DNA of 64,000 bases from Acanthopleura granulata. Lineage: Eukaryota > Mollusca > Polyplacophora > Chitonida > Chitonidae. A program made the position numbers and the translations under genes. The notes under the pieces are model-generated. The model was not told the origin of the DNA, did not search any database, and was given only the letters and a program-made list of their open reading frames with translations. Positions 35,941 to 47,259 of the stretch are shown piece after piece; position 1 is the stretch's first letter, and the number at the start of each line of letters is the position of its first letter. The stretch covers positions 21,466,265-21,530,264 of the forward strand of contig JABBOT010000002.1 of assembly GCA_016165875.1 (NCBI GenBank), in the 5' to 3' direction.

Positions 35941-37650
35941 ATATCAAAAACTTGGCACAAAGGCTGGCCCTGGGAACAAGAAGCACAACCTAGAGAATGT
36001 TGCTTAATAGATTGATTTAAGTCCAGTTGTGGTGTCTATGCAATCTGTCATAAAATCGTACACTTTAAGGCACTAAATTAACAACTAATAATCCACTCGA
36101 TCTCAGGCATTATTTGTGTCTAGTAACGCTGTTGTAAGATTATACTTACTAATTTACTGCGTTGTGTTGATTAGAAAGTAGAACGATGTATGAAAACTGA
36201 TTCAGTGTTTCAAATGTTAGTCAACCAATTTTTAAATATCAACATGACTTAATAATGATCACCTCAGTGTTTTGGTACGTTGCACATTCAGAGTTGATCC
36301 GGATCCAAATGGGGAGATTGCGCAACGACACGTGTACAGTGGTCGTCAACACAAATTGCTCTTGATCGTAGATTTAAATTTAAGGGCGTTTAGATAATAG
36401 GATTGGACTTCTTCTGCATTGCTATGGAGACCTGCTTCCTGCCCACAGAATGAGCGTTTCTGAAAAGTTTCCGTGTACAGTTACACGATTACCTTTTACT
36501 ACTACCGAAAACTAAATTACTCGGCAACCCCAAAAGTCAGAGTAATTTTTTTTCAATGTAAAGGAGAGTACAAGGCTCTCAGAGATATTTTTATATGTGT
36601 AAGTGGAAATGACTAGAGCGGTGTTGGTTCTAAACTACTCGTTTTCTCCTCAAGTTTGAATGTAGAAGGTCAAAAACGTGAGCCCACCCCCACCCCCCGC
36701 CCCGCCTTCCCCTCAGTCGAAGAGAGGGAAACAACGCTCCCATCGCCTCTCTGAGTGCGTCTACTATATCCACTCTGGAATCGGTCATAACTGTATTTAT
36801 TAGAAGTGTCATGCTCTATATCAAAAACTTGGCACACAGGCTGAGTCGGAAACAGGAACCATAACTTACAGAGTATTGCGTAATAAGTTGATTTAAACAC
36901 AGTTATGGCGTCTGTGAAATCTATCATAAAAATTGTGCACCTTAATATACTAAAGATGAATTGATAAACCACTCCTATTAGCGGATTATTTATTGGTGGC
37001 AGTACTATAATCGAGAAAGTATGATACTGAATATTCGATAGATTGCTTTATTCGAAGGCTAAAGGAAACGTTTACTGCTGGTGCGATGTTTAGAAAGTAG
37101 AGCAATACATAAAAACACAGCTTCTGTGTTCCACATGTTTCTCACACCAGTATAATTTGATTAATAAACTCGCTGTTTTGATGTATTGTACTTCAGGCGA
37201 AGAGACTGACCAGCAATGTGTTACTGCTGGAAGGAGATGCATGGATCAGTGCCAGGCCATTAAGACCAATCGTTGCAGATCGTAGTCAATGTTAATGAGG
37301 AGATTTATGTCCTGTACGTCAAATGAGTGCTTCTGTCGAGATTATAGGTAAAATAAACCTATTGCCGTTTACTGTCAGAGAAAGAAGAATCTACGCGGTA
37401 CTTATAAAAGGCCATTAAATCTTCAAGGTCAAGGTCAAGTTCTTTCTTTCTTTGCTTTGGGTATTTCTTTATGTCAGGGGTAGGAGGGGTCAAGGGCCAA
37501 GAGATATTTCTGTATATGGACACAAAAACTGCCAGCTGTGCTAGTTCTGGCGTGCACATTTCCCTCGAGTGTTAGAGATTGAATGCAGAAGGCTTAAAAT
37601 TTGAGCCCTTCAACAGAAGAGAAGGAAAAAAATATTGCCATGTCGTTATA
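35941..37650. repeat. Tandem duplication, unit ~880 bp, two diverged copies
   Basis: Matching phrases include atatcaaaaacttggcacaa (35941) with atatcaaaaacttggcacac (36818), 'gtagaacgatgtatgaaaac' with 'gtagagcaatacataaaaac' (about 36180 and 37100), and 'gagatatttttatatgtgta' with 'gagatatttctgtatatgga' (about 36580 and 37500). The offset grows from 877 to about 920 bp. No coding content is recognised. Confidence 0.75.
36683..36712 (-). other. G-quadruplex-type G-rich tract on the minus strand
   Basis: The plus strand shows runs of C: ccc a cccc c a cccccc g cccc gcc ttcc cct. The minus strand therefore has at least four runs of three or more G separated by 1-5 nt loops. The paralogous site in the second duplication copy (about 37600) lacks it. 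Confidence 0.7.
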
Positions 37651-38799
37651 ACGACCTCATTGATGTCGTCCTTCCCCGGGTGTCAAGCGTCTCAGGGACC
37701 CGACAACACTTTACCACTGTCTTGTCTGGCCATGAAGGAATTCACGTGCCGAAAAATCAATACTCCCGTGAGGTGTTTAAAGCGAGCTCAAAGAACGCTT
37801 GAATTTACACAAATCACAAGACTTGAAACCTTTGAAAGAAAATCAATACTTTTGAGCATTTTTAACGAGTCCTTGCCAATTCTGTAAGGAAATTTTGACA
37901 TTTAAGATGGATCGCCATGAATGAGAGAAAAAGCTTTAGTTTTCCGTAATGAAGTGCAAAGCCCCACCTTCACGGAAGGTTATTTAAAATGAGTCGATCT
38001 ACTTTGTCTAAAAATTCAATATTTTTTTTTTCTGTAAAATTTGACACCGTGACAGTTTGAGCGAAAAAATGATTAGGTTAAAGGTTCCCTTCCCCACTAA
38101 AGTTATATAATCAATCAGGTACCGAAGTCCTAAGCGATCTTCCATGAATCATATTTATACGGTAGGATCAAATGGCATCCCAGCCGCAAGCAAAAAACTT
38201 CTGACAAAACTACAAACTTTGACGCACATTACCATAGCCAAGAGGGAAAATCTGGGTATATTAGAGTATTCCTGGTGATTATGAAAAACTCAACACTACC
38301 AGGCCTTTGTAGAGTCAACATGACTGTTACAACCAAGGAAACATGAAGCATAGCAAATATAATTCCTGAATTCCCAGTCACAGGTGAATGCTTGGGCCCG
38401 TTGACAGATGTGGCTTTGAGTCCAGAACTTTGACAAGTAACTTGCCAGGAGCGGTTTTTCCCTTTATATTTATATTACACGTCCCTAGCAAATAAAAAAC
38501 CACGGCATCTCAGAGTGTCAAGTTCTAGTGTATTCAGTCATTCTTCGTACCTACTTGCTATTACGAGTATCTCCTGTAGTCATCAATGTCATGTGTTATG
38601 ATAAATGCTGTTAATTGTGTTGAGTTGGGTGTATCTCGGCAATAGGGGACTACATTAACACGGCTTGTGTCAAGAATCCACCTGTGTACCATGACGCTGG
38701 GTTCCAGATACTGACATATACGACCTGTTCTATCTTTTCTAAACATGAGAGATAAAAGAGCACAATTTCAAAGCGTAAGTAAGCGAATTTCCAGGGTAC
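37651..38799. other. Spacer before the tandem array, nothing recognised
   Basis: No exon-like frame or repeat is supported. Homology to the array units starts only around 38800. Confidence 0.4.
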
Positions 38800-38865
38800 G
38801 AATTGAACAAATAAAACCTAATAAAAAACCCAATAAAACCTTCAATAAAACTGCTTACCAGAGCG

Positions 38866-38937
38866 ATGTGGGAATCTGCTCTGGTTTTACTCTGTATGCT
38901 GCAGTCTTTTATACTGTCAGACGGTCGTTCAAATTAA
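38866..38937 (+). pseudogene. Signal-peptide-like ORF start, array copy 1 (early stop)
   Basis: ATG then 22 further codons (MWESALVLLCMLQSFILSDG...) and TAA. The hydrophobic core matches the ORF at the same place in copy 2. Beyond the stop the copy-1 sequence still resembles copy 2 in the same frame (VPVGQV, NINVDY, PSLY), so the TAA looks like a later nonsense change. A/T-rich aataaaac motifs lie just upstream in all copies. Confidence 0.4.
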
Positions 38938-38941
38938 GTAC

Positions 38942-39076
38942 CTGTGGGTCAGGTTTTACCGGCCATGATACCGCCCAATATAAATGTAGATTATCATTGC
39001 ACACGTCCGTCATTATACGGGTACTCGCGACACTGTTCGACCTTAGAACACTCGTATCTTGCTGTGAGAATCCAGA
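38942..39076 (-). other. Exon-like block with splice sites, array copies 1 and 2
   Basis: On the minus strand the acceptor tgtgcttacag and donor CACAG|GTAC bound 135 nt in copy 1; the copy-2 equivalents (43938-44090) bound 153 nt with CACAG|GTGC. Both lengths are multiples of three and both contain RYEC in one frame, but stops or shifts break every consistent frame. It overlaps the plus-strand secreted-protein ORF, so at most one reading is right; I favour the plus-strand one. Confidence 0.25.
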
Positions 39077-39289
39077 CTGTAAGCACAAGGGTAATAGGAT
39101 AATAGGCCATCGGGGGTTCCATTTCCAAATGTCTATCCGCTTACCTAAACTGAATGGCAATTCCTAAAGGAATAATTGACACTATGTTTGTAAACCCGGA
39201 TATTTAGGATAAAATAATCAATGTTTCGTGTGCTTTTCTTTTTCTGCGACTCGGTGTTGGGAGTGCTTACCGTTTAACGTTAGGATGGG

Positions 39290-39375
39290 TTAAGAGTTGA
39301 CTGCATGGCCGAGGTTAATAAGTAGCTTGACTGAGGATTTGGCGATGATCGACTTGCTCCGTCTACCGGAAATCT
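39290..39375 (+). repeat. Array block with conserved frame, copy 1
   Basis: Plus-strand reading LISSLTEDLAMIDLLRLPEI recurs as LICSWVEDLVFIDLLRLPGI in copy 2 (about 44338-44400) and LISSLTEDLVLIDLLRLPEI in copy 3 (about 49167-49226). It could be an exon or simply a well-preserved piece of the repeat. Copy 3 has a one-base deletion just upstream. Confidence 0.4.
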
Positions 39376-40682
39376 TAGCTGCAGGTTTCTTGGGTTTCGT
39401 GACTAACTTCTCCACTCTTCATCAGGCCAAAATACGCGTCATGTTCTATGGTGGCATGTTTTACACCTCTCATATCTTCACCTGAGGAGTTTTCTGACAT
39501 CATTACACTGATGACTCAGTCTGTATTTGCCCTTGCAACTGTCATACAAGCGCGATGCTTCAAGCAATATACAGAATCTATATCTCGGCATTTCATGATG
39601 CTTTCCTCTGTCGATATTAGAGTTCCTCATTAGTCAGCTCTGATAAACCATACGTAGAAATGACTCATGGTTTTCAGTTCATTACCATCAGTAAATTCGT
39701 ATGACTGGATTTGCATACACAAATTTCAAATGGAGAGAATCTGCACAGACCTAATCTAATATTTTTGTGGTTTTTTTTAAATATATGTAACAGAAGTTCC
39801 TCGGCCTGTAGAATTTTTATTTTATTACATTGTTACGGAAGAATGTTTCATTTAGATGATGGCGCGCAAGTACACTGAGACATATAGGGACAACGAATAT
39901 TACGATATCCAATTTGCGTGCTGAGTATCGTTGATTAGAGAGCTCTAAATGTTGGTTTGAGAAGGCCTGGGATGTAGTGACAAAAATTAGGCGTTTAGTA
40001 TGAGTAAGAAAGCTCAAACTCAGTTAAAACGTTCTGTAGCCAAGACCTTTATTGTGTATATATGTTGATATTCCACTTAAAGGCATTGAGAATAGTGGCT
40101 GACTGGATGATCTGCCAGACAGACAACTTTAGGTTAGATCTAATCCATGCGCAACCAACTGTGACGAATGCCAGACGCATTATAACAGCATGTTGTCCAT
40201 CCACTGTAAGTTAATCAGCGTCGATACTGTATCCGTTTATATGATACTGTCGTATCATTTGGGGTTTGGGGTTTTTTTACTCGAATTTACCGTAGGTTTT
40301 TCATATACATTAGAAACAGCGGCAGTAAGCTACTAATCTTGTAATGTCTGCTGCCCATAGCCACTTGGCTGTGTCTTCAGTGGTCGACAAATGAATTGCT
40401 CAGCCCAAGAGGTAATGGCCTTAGACTATTTATGTTGACAGTGGTATGTCAGGTATCCTGTGCAAACTCGAGTGAACCACAAAATCCATAAAGAATTCTG
40501 AATGTATTTGCAGAAACTAGCCCGATTTCTTGAAGGTAAATAAACCGATGTAACAAACAGTTCTTCCCGAGTGCTGAATAACACATGGCCCACCTGCGGC
40601 AGCGCGGTTCCTTCGGAAAAGACGTTCGTAGACGTTCAAATCCGCTTAAATAACGCGGGCTCTCGGCGACGAGTTTAACAAA

Positions 40683-40814
40683 ATGTACATCATGTTGTTC
40701 ACGCTCTGTCCTAATAAACCAGCACAAGGTCTAAGTATCGCCTACACCCACGAGACCACCTCGAGAACCATTCCCCATATACCTTTAATGCGTGTCATTT
40801 TGGCATGTCGGTGA
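40683..40814 (+). CDS. Candidate 43-codon ORF, array copy 1
   Basis: ATG-to-TGA frame starting MYIMLFTLCPNKPAQGLSIA. Copy 2 (45762-45857) keeps 31 codons and copy 3 (50490-50660) 56 codons in the same frame. Conserved parts are LSIAYT.E.T.R.IP and VILAC. No family is recognised. It may be a passenger of general repeat conservation. Confidence 0.25.
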   Translation: MYIMLFTLCPNKPAQGLSIAYTHETTSRTIPHIPLMRVILACR

Positions 40815-41130
40815 AGTCTGGCCGATCATAGAGTATACCACTGTCATGTAGGTCTGTCGATGCAGGCTCAAGCAACGTAAATACGGCACTTTCCCTGTAG
40901 CTGCAACTCTCGGGAAATCAATTCTGGCTGTTTCGGAGCATTCAAGGTGGGCTTGGGTGAAGAGGCTATAGCCTCCACGGCGGTGCTGAAAATGTCTGCA
41001 CGATGTGCTTGTCGAGGTCACTGTGTTGACCGAACTATTTACATACGGCCATAATCCCTCGTGTGTTGTAATCCCTTCCGTCTCAGACTCCATGTCAATT
41101 ATTTTGCATTAAGGAACTCTACATCACTGG

Positions 41131-41927
41131 ATTTTATTTATTCAGTTTGATTGACGTTGTGCTCAGGAATATTTGACTTATACGACGGTGGTCAGAATTA
41201 TGGTGAGAGGAAACCAGACAGAACCCGTTGGAAACTGACGACCAATCACAGGTTGCTGGCTGACCTTCTCACGTGCGGCCGGAGAAGAAGCCAGCCAGAA
41301 GCCTGTTCACAAAAAGTCGAAAGAATAAGCTTAAATGGCTAACTCAGTTGTTTAAAAATGTTTGAATATCGACTAAGGCCTTTTGCCATAGATTTTGAAA
41401 GTTGGCCTGAAATCCTTAGTCATGTACCACAGTCACTACAAGGGAGCAAATTCGACTTTAAAAGTGTTATGTCCAAAAGTTGCAGGTTTATTTCATGGTG
41501 AAAAAAGTAGGAGAAAAATAGGTATATATCAGCTTAAGGACGTGAAGCACTTTTCAAAGATCACAATTCACCAAAACCCATCCGTTGTTGTTTCGCTTCG
41601 ACTGTGTATAATGAGAGTTATATCGCTCCTTGCAAGCTGTGTCAGTAACGAAAATCAAGAAGAAATTAACATCTTTCTCTTACTATTTAGGCACAGTAAT
41701 TTAGTTAATTTATATTTTGAGGCTAATTTAACAATTATCTTCAATGATTCAACCAATGAAATGGTGGCCACACAGCCGACTATAGTAAGTCGGCTAAGCA
41801 TTGGACAGTTTTACTTTTGTGAAACGGCTTCTGATAGCCTGCTTACGAGCCTTAGCCGAAGTTTTGTGGATTGAACTCACAGCACCCGCATTGGTGACAG
41901 GCGCCTAGGTCATTAGGCCGCGCTGGC
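41131..41927 (-). mobile_element. SINE in array copy 1, split by a ~567-bp insertion
   Basis: Flanked by a short duplication (catcactgg at 41122-41130; ccactgg at 41929-41935). The SINE 3' part lies at about 41135-41297 and its head (gaactcacagcacccgcatt, 'tcattaggccgcgctggcgc') at about 41868-41927. Copies 2 and 3 have the empty site (about 46205 and 50890). Confidence 0.85.
41298..41864. mobile_element. Unknown insertion nested in the SINE
   Basis: Interrupts the SINE within its gccagca|tgagc region. It contains a 159-codon frame (41395-41874) without recognised domains and a short stem (gccgactatagtaagtcggc) near 41774. The edges are not clear enough to define terminal repeats. Confidence 0.55.
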
Positions 41928-42102
41928 GCCACTGGGATGGTAAATGTGTTATATCTGATATTATGTAATAATCATAAAAATAAATGCATTTTCACTGAAG
42001 TATTTTGTTACGAACCCCGTCCTTTAATTAGTATAATATTTTTTTAGTTGTATTTGTGCTAACTGGGTCAGTTTCTAGCCTAGATTTGGATAACTGAATA
42101 CG

Positions 42103-42139
<37 letters not shown>
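42103..42139. repeat. (TA)n microsatellite
   Basis: About 18 TA units in array copy 1, at the point where ~700 bp present in copies 2 and 3 is missing. Confidence 0.95.
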
Positions 42140-42141
<2 letters not shown>

Positions 42142-42205
42142 CAGTGACAGGGAAAATCACTGTCGTAGTGATTTTTGTGTAACAATCTTTCACTTGGTAA
42201 AGCCC

Positions 42206-42357
42206 TCCTGGGAAACACGTCTCATTTAAGCTAATAGGCTTCTGAGATGGTTGTCTAGAAATGTCTATTATTTGGAGGAGAGCTGATTATCCCTACGTCA
42301 GCGCTCTCTACGGTTTAGGTCAGAAGTAATAAAATCTCATAATGGCGACTTTCAACA
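42206..42357. repeat. Highly conserved block of the array unit, copy 1
   Basis: Differs from 47268-47422 at about two positions in ~150 bp and is still recognisable at 51893-52035 in copy 3. Core phrases: 'tgtctagaaatgtct', 'ttatttggaggagagctgat' and 'aaaatctcataatggcgact'. The surrounding unit is far less conserved. No open frame spans it. Confidence 0.75.
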
Positions 42358-43861
42358 TTGTTGTCTGAAGATATATAACTGTTCTCATCGCAGATAATTA
42401 CAAATCAAATTCTTGGTCTGTTATATTTAGCAGTGGTGTTGTCAATGTTTCAGGGCTCCCACAGATTGCCCCAGCACTTAAAGACAAATTCATTTGTATG
42501 TTATAGTGTTTCGTTTTCTTCAAACCTAAGTTGATTGCAACGGTGACACATTGTCTCAGATGTGCCAGCCGAATGCAGTAATTTGCGAGTGCATGGTTAT
42601 GTCCCGTTATCCATAGAAACTGAAAGTACATATTGGCCAGAGAATCCAGTGTCATAGTAAGCACTGATGTGTGCATGACAAGTCATCTGGAATTATTTGT
42701 GACAGGCTGTGTCCATGGACATAATTTATTTTTATCTAGCCCATGAAGTAAAACCCCTTGCCTATCAGATAGTAAGGTGGTAGTGTCCAATAAGTAATAA
42801 GGTATCGAATTGCCATGCATTCCTAATATCGTCAACATATCCTGGATGGCATTTTTTATACACCGGTGTCCACACACAAGCTATTAGTGGTAGAAATTCG
42901 TCATAGCAATGTGAAGGTCGTCAGATAAAAATGGGTCGTGTATATCTTACACACCATTTTGTAGGTAGGTCCAACGACAGAAGTAACATTTCTTCCCATT
43001 TTAGAATGTGTTTAACATTTCAGTTCTCACTGTTCATGTTGTTTTGCATAGACTGTCTTATACATTTCTGCCAAGTTGTACAAAAAAAAAACAAAAAAAA
43101 AAAGAAAAACGATGTGTGGTTACGCTGCAAAGGTTGTGTGACGCGTGACATTAAAGAAGAAAAGGTAAGGATAATTGAAGCGTTATAGCGTCAGGAGATT
43201 TTGTTCTGAGAATTTTCTGTTTGAGCACCCATCCAGCCTGCTATTTCGATATTTTGTTAAAGAATTTAGACAGAAAGGAGCTGATGTTTAATACGTTGGT
43301 CTAATAAAAAGGCACACAAACAAACTTTTGGCCAAAATAAATGCTTTGTCACATTGTCGGCTTGTACATGTTAAAAGTGAGGATTGTCCTTAAAATTAAC
43401 ACGTATAACCCAAATATTTTACACTTTAAATGCAAATGTGCAACATGGTTTAGAGCGTGCTATTTTTGCACTCATTCCACGGCGTCAACAAGTAATAAAC
43501 CAAGGTATTTCCGATCACCAAGCTGTAATCTTTTTTCGCATCTGCTTGTGTCACGTTTAATGACAAAAGTTTGTCAATCGTGCTTAACGGGTGTACTTCG
43601 ACAATGGGCGGCTGCACACACCGGTCTAGTTTTAAGAGTTCACCTATGTACCATGGCAATTATTTCCATAAACTTACGCGACATATTGAGTGTTGTGAGG
43701 TGATTTATGTTTGGCATGTTCTGAAAACTTGTCAGCGGAAAATCTGTATAAAAGCCCAAAAGTAATGATTGTAGTTCTCGAAAGTAACAAAGCTAGATTT
43801 TGCGTAGGAAGGATTTCAGTCGCTAATAAAACATTCAATAAAACCGGTTAACTATAGAGCT

Positions 43862-44050
43862 ATGTGGGGAGCTGTCCTGATTTTACTCTGGGTGTTGAAG
43901 TCCTTTCTATTGCTAGACGGTAGTCCAGGCTACGCACCTGTGGGTCAGGTTTCGCGGACCAGGATACCGTCCAATATACACGTACACTATTCTCTCGTTC
44001 ACGGACTCATTGCACAAACTCCATCCTTATACGAGCACTGGTCACACTGA
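43862..44050 (+). CDS. Candidate small secreted protein, array copy 2
   Basis: A 62-residue frame from an ATG: hydrophobic start MWGAVLILLWVLKSFLLLDG, probably a secretion signal, then a mature part with GYAPVGQVSRTRIPSNIHV and YSLVHGLI, ending in TGA. Copies 1 and 3 keep this frame in blocks (LVLLC.L.SF; DGSP.Y.P; DVDYSLVHGLI), broken by a stop in copy 1 and by loss of ATG plus a frameshift in copy 3. The function is unknown and no cysteine framework is visible. Real exon borders may lie further 3'. It is supported only by cross-copy comparison. Confidence 0.38.
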   Translation: MWGAVLILLWVLKSFLLLDGSPGYAPVGQVSRTRIPSNIHVHYSLVHGLIAQTPSLYEHWSH

Positions 44051-44542
44051 TCGACCTGACCACACTCGTATCTTATTTTCAGAGGCCACACTGTAAGCAC
44101 AAGGATAATAGGATGATATGCCATCGGCAGTCCCAATTCCAGATGTCTGACCGTTTACCTACACTGAAATGGTAAGTTCCAGTGGAATAAATGACACCAT
44201 GTCTTGTACACCAGGGGAATTAGGCTGAAATAATCAATGTTTTGTGGGCTCTTCCTTTCCTGTGTCCCAGCGTTTGAGCGTTGGGAAGTACCTGTCGCTA
44301 AATTTTAGATTGGTTTAAGAGTTGACGGCACGGCAGTGGTTAATATGCAGCTGGGTTGAGGATTTGGTGTTCATAGACTTGCTCCGTCTACCGGGAATCT
44401 CATCTCCACCTGAAAACCTGAACTTTGTGATTAAATATCCTCATCTGCCACGATATTATTTTCTACATTTTTCCAGACTACATATCATATCTTATTACTT
44501 TTTGTCATTTTTACCCTTAACTTATTCTGCATTTGATTTATT

Positions 44543-44690
44543 TATTTACTGATTGTTGTTTCACGGCGTACGCAAGTATACTTCACTTATACCACGCCCA
44601 CCAGTATTATTGTCTGAGGAAACCGGATAGAGCTCAGGGAAAACCCACGATCATTCGCAGGTTACTTCGGCTGGAGAGTCACCGCCTGTA
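44543..44690 (-). mobile_element. SINE fragment in array copy 2
   Basis: Shows 'tttatttatttactgattgt', 'cacttataccacgcccacca', 'gaggaaaccggatagagctc' and 'acgatcattcgcaggttact'. Absent from the equivalent sites of copies 1 and 3. Confidence 0.75.
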
Positions 44691-45325
44691 TTTAAGTTTG
44701 CAACTATAATACAAATCTGATCTGTCAAGCAATACAAAAAAATCTAAACTTGGACGTTTCTGGATGCTTCCTTCTACTGATATTAGATTTCCCCATCAGC
44801 CATCTCTGATAAACCATATAAGCAGATGACTCAACGGTTTTCATTTTATTCTATTTACTCAAGTCCATCTGAATAAAGGAGCCTACATGAATTCTAAATG
44901 AAGACAATACAGACAGACTGCACGAGACACTGTGTTGATGATTTAAAAATGTCTTCGTTTGACCTTTGTTCCTCAAACGACATGCAAGTAGCCCATCAAT
45001 AGTTTGAAATAAATTTATGCATTTCATTAATGAGTTACCAAAGAACATTTCATTGATACAATCGCTGTCAAATAAAGACGTATGCGAATATCACTGTGTT
45101 CAATTTGGGTACTGGCGATGAACAACAAGCGTTCTAAATGATGATTAGAGAAGACTTGGATTATTATATCAGAAATGAAAACGTTTCTATAAGCAGTTCT
45201 AGTCAAGTGAACACTGAGTTACAAGGTCAACTTGTTAAACAAATATTGATCTTATCCTATTTATGTTGAGCGTGGTATGTCCGTGTATCTTGTGCAAACT
45301 CGTGTAAAAGACAAAATCCATAAGG

Positions 45326-45577
45326 GGGGCCTCCGTGCCTCAGTCGGTTAGCCCACTAACGCAGCGCTATGACTGAAGCCTCTCTCCAATGCGGTCTCTG
45401 TGAGTTCAAGCCCAGCTCATGCTGGCTTCCTCTCCGGCCGTACGTGGGAAGGTCTGCCAGCAACCTGCTGGGTTTCCCCCGGGCTCTGCCAGGTTTCCTC
45501 CCACCACAATGCTGGCCGCCGTCGTATAAGGGAAATATTCTTGAGCACGGCGTAAAACATCAATCAAATAAATAAAT
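45326..45577 (+). mobile_element. Full-length tRNA-derived SINE with target-site duplication
   Basis: The best copy in the window. The head ggggcctccgtgcctcagtc has an A-box-like 'cagtcggttagccc' and a B-box-like 'gagttcaagcccag'; then come the core and the tail (gcacggcgtaaaacatcaat, aaataaat). It is flanked by caaaatccataagg (45312-45325) and caaaatacataagg (45578-45591). Copies 1 (about 40482) and 3 (about 50310) show the uninterrupted site. Confidence 0.95.
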
Positions 45578-46905
45578 CAAAATACATAAGGAAATCCAAA
45601 CGTATTTGCAGAAACTAGCCCCGATTCCGGAGTAGTGGATGATTTACAATCCATCTATCAGTGTTCTGGACCTAGATCTATCACAGTTCGTCCGGAAAAG
45701 CCGTTCGTAGACGTTCAAATGTGCACAAATAACGCTGCCATTTGGGGACGAGTTTATCCAAATGTACATCATGTTATTCACACTCTTTCCCAATAGACCA
45801 GCGCATGATCTAAGTATCGCCTACACCCAAGAGACCACCTCGAGAACTATTCCCTAATCTTCCTTAATGTGTGTCATTTTGGCATGTGGGTGAAGTCCGA
45901 CCTATCATCGGGTATGCCCTTGTCATCATATAGGTCTTTCTATACAGGCTCTAGCAACGTAAATACTACGCTTCTTTCTGTCAAGCCACGACTCTCGGGA
46001 AATCAGCTCTGGCTGCTTTGAAGGATTCAAGGTGGGCTTGGATGAAGAGGCTATAGCCTGCACGGCGGTGCTGGAAATGTCTGCACGATGTGCTTGTCGA
46101 GGTCACTGTGTTGACCGAATTGTTCACATAAGTTCTTACTGCCGGGCGTGATGTGATACCCCTATATATAGACTCTCCGTAGATTATTTTACATTGAGGA
46201 ACTCTGGCGCCATTGAAGTAGGAAATTTGTTATATGTAATATTATTATAGATAACTGTTGCATAAAAATCTTCCACAATGCTTTCAGTCGCCTAACAAGT
46301 AACGAGCATTGGTCTTTGTAGACATAGAAAATGTAAACAAAATATTGTTAGTCTTTCTCTTACCATCTTTTTGCAAGTATTTTTAAAATATAACGGAAGT
46401 TATATATGTATATATATATAGTACGGAATTATTTTGTTAGTGTATTTGTATTAATTGTCATGACTAATTTGCTATCTGTTCCAAGTACTTTCTTATTTAT
46501 ATAATGTATAAACACATATTAACTGCGTTGAAATGAAGAGACAAAAAATACGCTGCCGTAGCAGATTCACCAACGTAAAATGCTGTACGTTTTTACATAA
46601 CGTAGGTTATTGACATGGGTTTTCATGACCATGTGTTTGATGTGGTCAGAACTAACGGGGATCATGAGGTCAAGTGTAAACAATTGTAAACATACATAAA
46701 CGTGCCAGATGAAACATGTTTTCGTTTCTCTCTCCATATTGTGACATTACGTGCTGTAACAGAAAAGGTACATCTGATATCACACAGGGTGGCTTGAATG
46801 AAGTAAATGATGATTATAATGATCATCATGATGGTGATCAATTATTGTATACTGAACGCCGTGTTTTCCGCCATCACGTTTTTATGCATAATCTATAGTA
46901 TTTTT

Positions 46906-47259
46906 CTAACATGTTTGAATCTTATTGCGCAAAATGGAAAAATAAAAACCATATCCAGGTGAAAAATATCTCTGCTTCGTGCACGATATGTCATACAGAT
47001 AGACATTTACAAGCTTGTATTTCTGAGCCTTGTTTTTCCTAAGCGTGTATATCATAAAAACAACACGTCGAAAAAAAAAGTGATGCCATCGCTCATGTTT
47101 CAGATTTGGGACCACCTGCGTTGGATAAATGAGGGCTTGTCTTATACCAGAGAGGGATTCATTTTCAGAAGTATAGCCCATTCGCTGCGCATATACATGT
47201 ATACAAGCAGTGACAGGGCCAATCATTCTCGTAGTTACTTTTGTGTAACAATCTTTCAC
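46906..47259 (-). other. Open frame shared by array copies 2 and 3
   Basis: A 117-codon minus-strand frame has a homologous frame at 51483-51902 (TTRMIG.VT, then YKLVNVY / YNLVNVY). The two differ by indels and the segment is missing from copy 1. No domain is recognised. Long frames here may just reflect base composition. Confidence 0.2.

Noticed and set aside
41395..41874. 159-codon frame taken as a gene
   Set aside because: It lies inside an insertion nested in a SINE, runs into SINE sequence, and has no recognised domain.
45369..45575. 68-codon plus-strand frame and tRNA gene candidate
   Set aside because: Both fall within the full-length SINE; the tRNA-like head is the SINE's Pol III promoter, not a tRNA gene.
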